Of a stretch of DNA of 64,000 bases, positions 23,350 to 36,749 are shown piece by piece (the stretch's first letter is position 1; each line of letters opens with the position of its first letter). This DNA comes from Sinonovacula constricta (Eukaryota; Mollusca; Bivalvia; Cardiida; Solecurtidae). The stretch lies in NCBI GenBank assembly GCA_007844125.1, contig CM017559.1, forward strand, positions 35,145,260 to 35,209,259. Direction: 5' to 3'. The notes under the pieces were generated by a model. That model had not been told where the DNA came from, made no database searches, and worked only from the letters and a program-made list of their open reading frames with translations. The translations under genes were made by a program, and so were the position numbers.

Positions 23350-26030
23350 CAGAAAAACAACTTTGAATAAATTTTATTTAAGCCTGTTAATAGCTAAACG
23401 TGATGGGAATATTTTAATTTTGATTTACTTCACCAATTTACTTTTCGCAAAAGAATTTTGATAATGGTTTTCATTCTAGTATTTGATGCAATTGCATGAA
23501 AGGGAAAATGTGAAAACTGCGTCATTGGTAAAGAAACAAATAAATCTCTGTTTTTGTCTAGCAACATTTTTAACCGTCCTTAGTTATGTATCAAAACAGA
23601 ACCAGACGTGAACATTTATGATTTTAATTATGTGTACACAGGCAAAGTGTTCTGTATCATTTAAGTTGTGTAATTTTATTTCAGCCACAACACATTAAAA
23701 ACCTATGTTTAATTTTAAATCTGGTGAGCTATAATCGAATAAATCAAAGGATTTTTAGAGAGTTTTCATCGTCATTGTCCTTATTTAAGTGGGTCACATT
23801 GTTTATGAGTCTCTTTATGCTTTTCATACTTAACCTATCAATATTTGCGAACTTGCACCTTCTATCAATTAATTTAAGGTGTTTAAGAGTGTTATCATAT
23901 GTTTATATGTATACATAAATATGATAACATTATATATACATTACCACAAAGATATTCCCACATTAGTTGCTTTACGCAAGAATTTTCATTAATGGTCTTG
24001 ATTTATGAAATGTAATAAGGGGACACATTTTCTTATTACAATCACTTTGATTAAAATCCTTATAAAGTGTTTGAACCTTACGATTTCAAACGCGATGAAT
24101 GAGGACTTTCATTGAATTCCACGTGACTAGGCTTTGGCAAGGCCCAAATTAACATGACACTGAGACATATGCTGTTTCTGTAGAAACAGTTTCTTTTGGT
24201 TAGTTTCTAAACGTGTATGGATAAAATCTGAAAAGATAAACCTTAGGACATTTCTTTATACATGTTCATAGCATTTTAACGTTGATTCTGAAAATAATTA
24301 TCAAACAAAGCATTATTCGGTAATTTATTGAGATATATATCGCGCTGTTGTGACGTAAACATTCTTATAACACAATAGCGAATACTTTTTTCTGAGCACT
24401 TCTTATGCGGTTGTAATGTTTAACAAGGCAGCTTTGGACAGTTTAAAGGCAGACATGCCTGTGATCGTTATCATAGTCGAACCTAAAAAATTGTTCACCG
24501 AAACCACGCGAAGAATGTCACGAGTCGATGAAAGATTTTTAATCATAACATTGCTGACACGATTGTCATCGACTTGCTGCAAAGTGCAGCCATAACATCA
24601 ACCATTATTGTATTTGTGCTACATGTACAATTACATCAAAACCATGCTAATGGCAAATCTTGGCTTCACAAAACTTGTTTACTTCCACAAGGTAGATGAT
24701 AATTAAAATGCAGAATATTGATGAATGCAAACATAACAGTAAATGCGCAAACATTTTATTAAGCAATGCATGTCTGCCATTAATGTAAGTTAAGCCTCTT
24801 TTACGCCGTAGGGAATTATTGTGGATCACCTGTTGAAAGAAATATATGTAATTTGTTAGCGACACGCTGATCTTTCTGTTAAATGACCATTATGATGATT
24901 AATTACGATGTAACTACACATGTGTAAAGGGGTTAATTTTTGTCTTAAATCATATGAAAAAATATAACATAACTCTATAGTTTATGCAACTTTACATCGC
25001 AGATGTCTGTTTAAGATTGTGTTCATCTGATTTTTAAGCAGAGCACGTACTTAATATGAAAGAAAATCCATTCTCGTTGAGGGAAAAGTGATTTCATGCA
25101 AAACGATTAGAAAACTCCTTTCTTCGGATCAGCGTTAAAGCATATATATTCAATGTAGCTCACATCTTTTCGCCTTGTTAATTTGGTAAGTTAATTTAAA
25201 ACCGGTATGCACAATACTCAATCGACATTTATTTGTATCTTTTAGTTTGTCATTACGTCTTAGCTTTTATTAAATGTGAATGCTTATACATGTATCAAAA
25301 AAGAAAAGGTGGTAGTCAATGTTGTAGTGACACTATGCGCTCTACAAGTAGATTTTATTCTTGCAATAACTGTTCGTGTTTGATTATTTCGTGCTTAAAC
25401 AAGTCTATGGACGAACAATGCTTGAGAATGTAACAAACCTTAACGTGCTCGTAATAGTGAGTTGGACTTAATAGTGTGTTTGGGTGAGAGCGTGAAACTG
25501 CCATTGTTTATGTATCAAAGTATCTGCTTTTTACGTTACTGAACGTAGAGAAGGGCGTGAAAACAACAACAACAAACACACAAACACAGTGCTGTCATTT
25601 TTGTAATGAAAATATTTATTTCATATAAATCATTGACTAAACTTATTATGAAAATTAAATAGAAGAGGAATGATTTAGTAAGAATTCAGAAGCAGAAGTG
25701 TGCATAAGTTTCAATTGCAGATTGTCATGTGCATAATTGTTTTTACTCAATAAAACCAAGAGGTAATCAAGACAATGGTTGAACATCCGGACATCTTTGA
25801 CTTTCTAATTTTATTTTCAGCGTGCACTTATAACATGCACATTTATGTTCTTGGCTAACTACCTTTAAACTCATAATTTGATATTATCATAATTGTAACA
25901 CTAATGCTACCACCTATTTACCGCCTAATTGTCTAAGATCATGACCATGTGTGACACGGTGTCCTATATTGTAAATGGAAAAACACGCTGAAGGGCATTA
26001 TTTTGCCAATTAGCGGGTGTAAATCACACA
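23350..26030. other. AT-rich stretch, nothing recognised
   Basis: No open frame with recognisable protein content, no tandem array and no clear repeat copy seen. Short open frames are hydrophobic or low-complexity and appear random. Confidence 0.5.
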
Positions 26031-26049
26031 ATGAGTGACTTGTTGTTCT

Positions 26050-26240
26050 GATCAAGATGGTCGCAGTTGACGTTTGTGTTTAAATCAGAAATACACATTA
26101 TGTTCTGGTCTGGTCGTTATGCCCGATTGTGATTGTGGTCAGGTTTCTCTTTGAATAGAGAGGCCAAATAGTTTGTAGATTTGAAAATTGGTCGTTATAG
26201 AGACGTGGTCGCTTTAATGGCGTAGTCGTCAGGTGATATT
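26050..26240 (+). repeat. Possible degenerate repeat with TGGTCG motifs
   Basis: TGGTCG occurs at 26058, 26111, 26189 and 26206 within variants such as TGGTCGTTATAGAGACG and TGGTCGCTTTAATGGCG. It looks like a decayed short repeat element. No copy elsewhere in the window was noticed. Confidence 0.35.
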
Positions 26241-26709
26241 TTATTGTATACATATACGTCTTGATGTGTTTGTTGCGCTAAAACAAAAAATCCTTTTATT
26301 AGGCTTTTAGACGTTAAAAGTATGGAGACAGTCTTAACAGCGACAAGTTTGAAACTTTGATATATCTCCAAACTCGCAATTGCTTTATAAATATTTTTAT
26401 ACTATTGCAACAAACCGGCGCATTATCTTCTTTAAAATAAAGTTCATACAAAGGATTTTTCTTATATCGAGTGACACGAGTGAAAAGTGAGTTTACTATC
26501 TTGCTGATATACTACTATCAAGGAGCTGACGTCTTATGCGGTATCTCCCTGCGAATTCGGCTTAGAACTAGCGAAGGCTTTTACGTGTGCCACTCTGCAT
26601 ATCATTTTAATTAAGGTAAACTAAATAAAATTTACAAGAAGAAGAGTAATTACGACGCAAACCCCTTACATGCAGTTTACGTGTCTGAACAAAGTTCGTT
26701 ATCATCCGT

Positions 26710-26990
26710 TTATTTATGACAAACAGCATTGTATTTTTTGCATTGTTCTTTCCAATAAACTGTGTTGGTTAGACTTACTGTCTTCTGTACTGAATCGCCA
26801 CCCCATTTATGGATTGGGTTAGATATTTGGAAATGGGCTGGTATTGTAGTTTTCATGTCTTTCGTAACTACACGGAAGTGTACGCACAAGTCCACTTCGT
26901 AGAAATGGCCGAGATGTTGCGAGTGGTTATTAGGTGTTAAAGGTTTGTACCATTTCAACCTCTTACTAAGTATATTACTTACCGATGTCG
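26710..26990 (-). pseudogene. Weak candidate coding fragment, unrecognised (faintly arrestin-domain-like)
   Basis: An open frame of about 90 codons with protein-like composition: PLTPNNHSQHLGHFYEVDLC, then VHFRVVTKDMKTTIPAHFQI and SNPIHKWGG. GC is higher than the flanks. The strand-alternating hydrophobic pattern ending in KTTIPAHF faintly recalls the end of an arrestin C domain, but this is not a firm identification. No ATG begins the frame (TTG at 26958), and upstream on the same strand a short open segment MKPFKPTWFDIG is followed by GTAAGT in another frame. It could be a decayed gene fragment, an exon, or chance. Confidence 0.22.
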
Positions 26991-27594
26991 AACCACGTGG
27001 GTTTAAAAGGCTTCATTCTCACCTGTAATATGTACTAGTGTTGTACTTTCTTTTTCGTTCAACAACGTTTCTTAAATGAGTTTCTTAAATAATTAGTTGT
27101 ATCAATAAAAATGAATTGATTGATACATTTAGGCAATATGCAGTACAGATGGTGCCGTATATAATATGTCCATGTAAAGACCACTTGTGCGATCCTATTT
27201 TTAGCTTAATTTAAGTCAAATGACTCATCGAATGTTTGGCGTTGTCATTCTTCAAATAACGCACAGTCTTTTTAAAAATATATTGTACATCAGCCAATGA
27301 TTTGCATCAGTGCTTTTCTTATAAATGCTCTAAAATTAAATCATAATCAATAAGTACCTTAAAGCATAAGAGCGCAAAAAAAAAGAATGTTATAAACTCT
27401 CTTTAAATCTAGAACTTTGCAGCAACTGAAAATAGCTTAAACCGGATCTTACTCAGACGATGTGGCGAGATTCATTAAAGCTTTCCGGACAGGTGTTATT
27501 TCCGTGTGTTTGCTTACAGAAAAAAATGTGCATAATTAAAGCATTCAGTTCGCGCATGTCATTTTGTTGCCATAGAAATATAAAATATATTATA

Positions 27595-27990
27595 TTATTA
27601 TGTTAGGAACCTAAAATTGTCTGTATATGTTATCGTGTTAAGAATCAAAGATTGTATGTATAGGTTATTAAATTAAGAATCTATGTATATCTCTATAGGC
27701 TATTATGTTAAGAATATATGAATATCTGTATAGGTTATTATGTTAAGAATCTATGAATATCTATATAGGCTATTTTATTAAGTATCTGTGAATAACTGCG
27801 TAAATTATTATGTCAAGAATCTATGAATTTCTGTACAGATTATTATGTTATATATTTTTCTGTATAGGCTTTTATGTTAAGAATCTGTTATTCTCTGTAT
27901 ATGTTATTATGTTAAGAATCTATTATTGTCTGTAGATGTTGTTATATTGGAAACTAAGATTTCGGTAAAGGTTATTATGTTAAGAATCTA
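27595..27990. repeat. Degenerate 35-bp minisatellite in copy B
   Basis: About 11 units of roughly 35 bp, consensus phrase TTATGTTAAGAATCTATGAA and TATCTGTATAGG. Copy A has only a single TATTATGTTG at the matching site near 16310. Unrelated in sequence to the 35-bp array in intron 1. Confidence 0.85.
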
Positions 27991-29499
27991 ACGCAATTAG
28001 TTTATGTACTAAATGCATTGACATATTTTTTTCTTTCCTTTTAAGAATAAACGCACATGTATGTTTTCAGCCTCGAAATTTCTTAAAAATCTACAAATTA
28101 TGCTACATATGAACTAAAACAGAGGAAGTGTTCTGATAACCCAGAATCGCTTATGGAAAATCTCATACCAGTTAAAATACCAGCCACATTCTGACACGGC
28201 CGCCGTTATAAGCGAAATATTGGATGCAGACATACATGTGCATACTTACTTCCTATCAGTATTTGACCACATGACCACACGTGCTTATTGCTTGCATCCA
28301 TGCGCGCATTTGTTAACGTTATCTGGTAGAAATACTATCAAACATATAGTCTGGCGGCTTATTTATACTAGACTATATAAATAGCATCAATACTTGCTGT
28401 TTGTATTGATCTACCAGATTTCATTAAATGCACTTGCAGGCTTCTGGTTTCTTTGAATAATTAGGTAATCGCTTTAACCTTATCTGTAAACACACTTATT
28501 TAATGAAGCATAAAATCAAACCTATAACCGGAGCAGAAACATCTTGTCCATGTTTTAGTATCGCAACAAGAAATGACTGTCGGCATTATTTTGTATCTTT
28601 TTAGTGACATGTTATAAAATGCCGTAAACGTGTCGTGAAGATTCGGCGTTCTAAATGATTGTATGTAAATCTAGAAACGTTTTTAAAACATATAAAACTA
28701 AAAACGTCTAACAGTGCTTGACATTAAACTGCACAATAAATTGTGTAAATTATTATATGCATTCAAAGCATACGTCAGTTCAGAATATTGACCTCATCAT
28801 CAAGTTGACCATTTCTTATACAAATGTAAGACTGGATTAATTAAATTTCCGTTTAGATTTAAACGACGTAATCAAGAAAGTCGCTTATTTTCAATAAGAA
28901 AAGTCAAGCCTCATTTCGTATTTAATATTTTATCTTGCTGTTAAACTTACTTTTAAATGTAATATAACCAAGCAAGCAATTTCGTTATATAAAGCCTCAC
29001 CTACGATGCATATACAAGTATGTTTAAAAAATACTTATTGTTAATGTTCAGTCCTAATTGTAATCAAGATACCATTCTGCTGCAGCTTAATGAGTTACAT
29101 TTACCCGAATGGTACTTCCTATTTTCTTTAAGGATTTATTCAATCATAAATGAAATTAAATATCCTCGTGTCGGCAACGCATTTTATTACGAAGAAGTCT
29201 AGTTTCCAGTGCAACAGACTTTTGATCCTTACTGTGTACTATTATTTTTCGACGTTTACGTATACCATCTGAAAACCACATGGCCTTAGAGCGATTATAG
29301 GCAACATGTATTAAACACCATGTACATGCCTGGTTGGTAAACATTATTAGTGTTTTTGAAATTGAGCATCTGGATGTATGTCTAGGTTGAATAAGGTTAA
29401 AAAGATAAGGAACAAAACGATGGTTTTATTTGTTTAATAATTTGACAACTACTAAATGTTGTATTATTAGTTTTAATTCTAATATGACAACATATAAGT

Positions 29500-32400
29500 T
29501 CAATATTCACAAACTATTTTCGAAATTGTAAGTTAATACCAGTACCTGTTTTATAATATTGTTGTTAAAATTGAAAAGAAAACATTTTATGTAAGTGTAA
29601 ATAATGTATTCTGCATGAAAAGTTAACACTCTTCTCAGTATAGACTTAATTTAATACCGGAGAGAAATGTGAAAAGGCTAAAATATATGTGTGTTAGCTA
29701 CACATATTATTTACATTAAAAGTATATAAGAAAGAGACATTTCAATGCATATGAACTATACAAAAAGATATATTGTAAGATGTTCTACAATAAGGTAGGC
29801 ACTCTCTCCGTCAAAATGTAAATGTACTATTTAGACAAACTGGTGTTGTTTATCAGTAGATAACCGTAAGAACGCCACAAGAACGCCGTAAGAACGTCGT
29901 AAGAATCAATACCAAGATCACTTATATCTACTGAAACACACAGGCATTCTATTTACCGTTATATAACATGAACAAAGGCTTTCGAGCATTAATTAGCAAA
30001 GGTTTAAAATGCATAATGTCTGAAGTTCTTTATGTAGAAATATAATGCACAAATTTACATGTAACATACAGCATGTAAAACAAATACCAACGACAAAAAT
30101 GTTGCGTTGTCTTAAATATAAGCCATCACCATTAGCGGTCTTACAAGCTCTAATATTTGTTATACATTTTCTGATAAAGAAAGATTTTTATATGCGAAGT
30201 TGTTTTAATACTTCTATTGCTCATCTGTAAAAATGATAAAGCACTTATATGCTGAAATATATTGACTTTTATATTAGTATTTACTGAAATATAACTTTAA
30301 TTGTTAATCAGAATCAAGTCCAACTTAAGGATTACCAGTTGGAAGAAAGGAAGTTCAATGACTGTTTATGGATAAATGCTTGTTATTAATGAAATAACTG
30401 GTTTCCAGTATTTTCATTCTTATCCTGATTTATATTCTATCTAGCATTGTACTGGTTAATCTTAAAATGTATTAATAATTTTGTATGAAAAACTGCAATG
30501 ATGGGTTTCGATTTTTATTTTATTTTAAAAATACGGTATTAGGATAACACAATAAATGTATAGAAAATATTAGGAAAGAATCGGATAGCTATATCTTTGT
30601 TTGTTAATCTTAATGACGGTGACGGATATTTTATATTAATTTAAGTTTCCAAGTCACTACAGAACTACTAGCAAACTCACATCTAGAAAAGTGGTAATGG
30701 ATAATTTCTTTTTCCATGTAGCACACATATTATAGTGTGTCTTTTCATTTTCATATTTTAAATAGATCATTGTTTTCTAAGATTCTACGATTTATTCTGT
30801 ACTGAAAACATTATATCGCGTTATCTTTGATACAATTATAATGTAATTGATATTACATTATAACTTTAATATATCATTGTCTCCTCTAACTTACTCTTCT
30901 ATCTATTTATTTATTGAACATGGCTTAACATTACTAATTATAATTATAACATTGATACATAAATTACCCATTCTTTAATCTTAGTTATTGAAACTGGTAG
31001 CGGTAATAGAGGTTCTTCTACTTTATTGCTAATTATCTTCTTTAAAAGTTTTGACAGATTATTTAATTTTTGCATACTCCAAAAAGCAATCGTTCCATAC
31101 TTTGCAATGAATTCTTATAGTGTCAGATTAATTATATTAATTCTTTGAATGATAATTTATTACATAAATTCCCATATCAAAATAGTTCGTAAATTGTTTT
31201 ACCTCCGACCTTTATATTTCATAAATCAGACAGGTACACACTTCCTGTTGGCTTGGGTATAAACTTTAAATTTATCCTTATATTCCCAGATCCTACTATG
31301 TTGTTTTTAAGTCCATTAGTTTGGCTGGTTGGAATTTGTAGGTACTTGTTTTGTTTAATAATCTTGTTTCTGATTTATGTGGTCTTAAGGGTGGTTATAA
31401 AACATATTTATGTAGCTATTAAATATCGAAAAAAAGTATGCCTTTTCCCTTACCTTAAAACGCGTGTTTTGTAGTTTGCTTATTAAACAATGATTTGAAC
31501 TTAGTAGAAATAGAAATATGTTATTTAAATTTGGAAGAGCTAATGTTTTATAACAATTATCTTTCATAGCGGAGTAACTATTATGTTTGAACCACTTCTG
31601 ACAACATATGTGATCTCGTCAATTTTAGTTTTGTAGTTTACTTTAATTATGTTACTAAGATTCGTTGAAAGTGTATTCTAAGTAATGTAAAGCTAGTTTA
31701 GGAAATTGAACAGAAATAATTTTTATTGCCACCTATCCATGCGAAATTTGTTTGATCCATATTAATAGGCCGGAGATACTAGCATAGAATTTTAACATAT
31801 ATAAGGCCTATAAGAGATATCTTTCTGTGCCATCATGCATAAGAGAAGTGTCATAATTATATTGTGAAATTTTGTATTCAACTTGTTCAATTGTACTTCT
31901 TTTCTTTGTCGTTACAGTTTCGAATTGAAACGCCAGCACTTCTGAACATAGTATAAAGATATATGAAGAAATTGGGTCACCTTGACGGCAACCTAACTAA
32001 AGGAATTAAAAAAATTACAGTAAAAAAACGGATAGACCTGGACTCTTACTATTTTTCATATTTTAAGGCTTTCTTAACATTATTTATGTAAGTTTTCCCT
32101 CAAGGGAGGTTTCTCTTCGTCTGTTTAAATTTGTGTTGATTGTAGTTTTAATATTTTTAAATTAAAATCTTTTTTTTTTCCTTTTCCCTATGTAAGTCAT
32201 TCTAGAAATATTAAACTTCTAGTAATTTTCCACTTGCTCATTTATCATTGTGTTAACATTTTTAATTAGTTTGCTCATTGACTTTCTTACGAAATTGCTA
32301 TTTCCTTTATTACAAAAAAATGATATCTTCTTGCTCTCTTCTATCCATTTAGCCCGTGATCATATTGTTTGTAATCTGTGCCTTTTTCATCTAATAGTGT

Positions 32401-34190
32401 ATGTTTTTTGTACATTTTTTCCCAAGGTTTCTATTTCCTGAAGTATTTTTTTTTTGTTCATGTGAGTGAATTTATGGTGAATTGTATTTTGCCGTTTTTT
32501 ATTTCCTTCTTGTTTTTTTTTTTTATTTTTGCTCTAAAGCATACTTTGTTGAATATGTTGTATCTTATCTTCGTCTATTTTTTTCTTAGATGATCTTTAC
32601 GTACTTTACGAAAGCGTGAATTATTTATCTTCCAGTAGAAATTCTCTGTTTATGATCCAAATTCTACATTCAGTATTTAGTTTAATAATAGTGTGATCAG
32701 TCCTGTGGCTCGAAAATATTTGGCACGACTAAATGTCTACTAATAAGGAATACAGGATAAGAAAACTATCAGGTAATGCTTTCTTATTAGACCATTTTAG
32801 TATTGTATATTGCCTTTTGTTTCTATTGATAAATTTATCAAAGAATCTAAATTTGAACATCTCATGCCTTTGGATAATTGGTATGCAAATACTCATACGA
32901 ATCAATATCTGGGTTGATTTTTATATTATAAGTTAAAATTAACCTCAGTTATACAAGGGTCATAAAAATTCGCATTTCCATCGTTAAAGATTGATAAAAA
33001 TACGGGTTGATTTGATTTATGTCATATATATTTACAAGTGATAGGTTCTCCAATAAATGAAAACATTGAGAAGGAAAGGGTTGCTTTCACTGTTACAGAA
33101 CATTAGGGAATGCTGAAAGCCAAATATTTTATCAATACAAATTGCATCTCTTCTAGAACAACTAGTTCCGTTATAACATAACAGAAAGCAGAATACTACA
33201 TAAACTTGTTTTAATATCATCCTCTGTAAAATGGGTATCCTGTAGGAAGTAAATGTTTCCTCTTTTTAATTTTGAAATTAATAAATACAACTTTACTTTT
33301 ACTTTTGTCTTTTAAACCTTGGTCATTGACAGAGTAAAATTACAACCCTGTCTGTCATGAAATGATTAAAGTAGCTTAATACTGGTCAGAGGTGTTGTCA
33401 AAGGAAATATTAATACCAGGGAGCATAAAGAACAAATTAAATGCATGTGTAAGCCAGTAATTGATGATGTGATAGCTATTACTATGTTGTCAACACAAGC
33501 TTTTCTAATGTTGGATAGCATTTCCTGTATGTCTGAGTTTAACTGTGAGCTGGGCACTTTCATTACCAAATGTAAAAGAAAAATAAATGGATTCTTATCA
33601 ATGTACCTTTAGGCTGTTATGTTCTATTTAAGTAGGATCTTAATGAACAGAAAATAGCGCAATAAGAACTATGTACCGAAAATATAGTCATAAAAATTGA
33701 GGTAAAAGTCTAATGGAACATGTTATTAAGACGATGAAAAAGTGCCTCAAATTATTTCAACGTACTATGGACATTTTGCCATACCGATCTGAAAAGAAAG
33801 CAATAGTATTGTTGTACACAACAAATTGTTGTTGTACATATACATATTGTAGGGCCCCGAAATAGTGTGTATTAAAACAAATGTTGTTTCCTTTCATAAA
33901 TATTAATGTTTGTTCACCTTTTAAATTAGAAATCAAGCTTTACCGCTGATTATTAGCATACTTGAAAGTACAAGGATAAAGGTTGTTGCTCTTCTTAACC
34001 ATACAGAACAATATTGTACATGCTTAAGTCTTATTGACAAACTGCATCTCATCTTTCATCGTATGTCATTAGTATCTGTGAGTTCCTTTGTTTATACCAT
34101 GATTGATCCTAGGCAAGTGATGCTATATCCTCGGGATCTATGTAATAAGTTGTAACCGCTTTGTTGTGTTTTTTTTCTCTACGAAATCAC
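29500..34190. other. Block specific to copy B, nothing recognised
   Basis: Very AT-rich sequence with no match seen in copy A. A 12-bp tandem motif (AAGAACGCCGT) occurs three times at about 29869-29903. Open frames are short and low complexity; the one at 33366-33569 (minus) has a non-random look (SSQLNSDIQEMLSNIRKAC) but no recognised domain. No terminal repeats were found at the block edges, so whether it is one insertion is unknown. Confidence 0.45.
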
Positions 34191-34197
34191 TTTCTAT

Positions 34198-34283
34198 TCT
34201 GCACAAGATTTTCTGGTGCATGCACAAGATTTTCTGGTACAAGCGCAAGATTTTCTGGTGCATGCACAAAAGTTTTTGGTGCA
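34198..34283 (+). repeat. Short 21-bp tandem repeat, 4 copies
   Basis: Units of 21 bp built on GCACAAGATTTTCTGGTGCAT. Because 21 is a multiple of three the frame stays open (CTRFSGA repeated), but there is no sign of a gene around it. Confidence 0.85.
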
Positions 34284-35557
34284 CTGAGATCAGTCTTATT
34301 AGCTGGGATATTCCTTGATCGTGGATTCCAGCACTTTAAAGGCATTGTTTCATTAAATCGTATTTTAATTTTGTTAAATATTCATTCTTATTTAATTCAA
34401 ACCATGGACAACAAGAAAACTTTGCTCGTTAAAATTTAAAAAAAAAGTTATTTCATAATTAAATTTATATTAATTTATTGCAGTTGTCATTAGGGTGAAT
34501 GTTTTGTTTAGCGTTAAAATTAATAATTCAAGCAAATAGTTTTAACTTATTTAAACTTATTTGTAAACACTTTCAGTTGCTTACGTAAATTTAATTTATC
34601 AGATATTTGTTATTGTTTTTAAGTGTGGATACAAATACATTCTACACACATATTTTTACCATTTAAAAAGAAGATTATTACCCAATTAAAGGTATTTAAG
34701 TTCTAAAAATAGATGACCCATGGATGTTATTTTACAAGCAACAAATGAGACATTGTTCGATCCTTATTTCAGATAGGATTTTGTTAATTAATCATTTATA
34801 GAGATTCTAAAGCTAATCACACGGTTTTGTTTGTTTGAAGAACAAGTTTTCCTAACGATGGAATGTATAATGGTAATTTGTATTTGCAATTCTCTAATCC
34901 GGTGAAAATGCGCACACCACAAACAAAGAAACACATCATATGAATGCATCAAAACATGTTTAAAACAGAACTGACAAAATAATTATTTCTAAAACGAGTA
35001 TTTTAGCATTTTAGTGACGTTCCTTGACAAAAAGCAAAATAATGAATAATGTTTGATTGAATAAATGATGCGTTTGGAGTAACCAAGACAGTTTTGAACC
35101 TTAACATAGGAATATATTTCCCAGACTTCACTGAAATCATTAATTAATTACAAGAGTAAATTAAAGTTTCATGTTTACTCAATTAAAACTATCCAAAGAT
35201 CTGTCGATGGTGAAATAAACATCTCATACTAATTGGATTCCATTCCATGTGTACGGTACATGTACAAATGGTAAAGCTTTGGCAGATGTTGTGTTTGGAT
35301 AGTATACATTATAAGCAACATACTTGAGAACAGCAACACCACCCAAGATTAATTTATTTCCATGATGTAAATCGGTTGCATTAATATTAAAAAGAAATCA
35401 ATTGAAACTATTAAATGTATCCTTGTACAATAAAATATACACAAGCAAATATCTACAGTCGTACTATGATTGTAGTAGCACAGTGAAATACTAATTTCAT
35501 GAAAAAAAATCGTATCAATTCCAATGTCTGCGTAGAGATATGTTTACCATCTATATC

Positions 35558-35749
<192 letters not shown>

Positions 35750-36749
35750 CTACGTCTCCATTGCGTTTCCCTAAACACACAACATAACGTCAAATCTTAT
35801 CAGGAAATCAAAGGACCCACAATAAAACACATTGGTAATGTCTTGTTTTCTTTTATTAAGACGATTATACCTGAACATGCATTCTTGTGTTCCTCCCGTT
35901 GATTTAATCAACTGTTTTACTGGAATTAATCCTATATTACCCCGCAAGTTTCCATAAACTTCAGACGACAGCAATCTATTGCCCGCTTAGTTCATTTACG
36001 GTAACACTTGTTTTTGAGAAATATTTTATGGCGCACTATGCCAATATTTTTCCAAATGAATTTGCGTATATTTGCATTATATTTACATAAATGTATAGAT
36101 GTTTTAAAATTCGATAAAACACAGAACGCAGTACAGAACGCAGTACAGCTGGCAAACAGATCTGTTTCTATGGATTTCATGGTATATGGTATATGGTTTT
36201 CATAGCAAACACATATGTCCGATGTTTAATTATTATAATCAAACTTTAAGAAAGTTGTGTGTAAACTTATTTGTAAATTATTTTAGTTGGATTTTTTTCT
36301 TCACACCAAATAGGTAGCATGTGTTCAATCATATGCCTCCCACCGTGTTTTCTTTCTATTTAAATCAATACAAAATGATTATTTCCACGCATGCAATGAG
36401 AAAAGTCAATTTACATCATAGTTTCGAAATGTTGTTCCACCTATTTACAATATACAAAAAAAAAAAAGAAATTTCAATTATACAACAAGTTTTATGAAAA
36501 TACGGATCGATTTTTTATCAATATGCAGTTCAGACTCAAAAATAAGAAAGTCGTCAAGCTAACGTCAGTTCCATGTCAGTTTATATCAAGAAAATAGTAT
36601 AATCATACCGGCACGTACATCGGATCTGACAGTCAAATTGAAAAAAAACACATGCTTATTTTCAATCTGATCCTCACAAGCACATTCACACACGTACACG
36701 CATACACGTAAGCGGATCACGCACTAGTATAAATATAGAAAAGTTTCAA

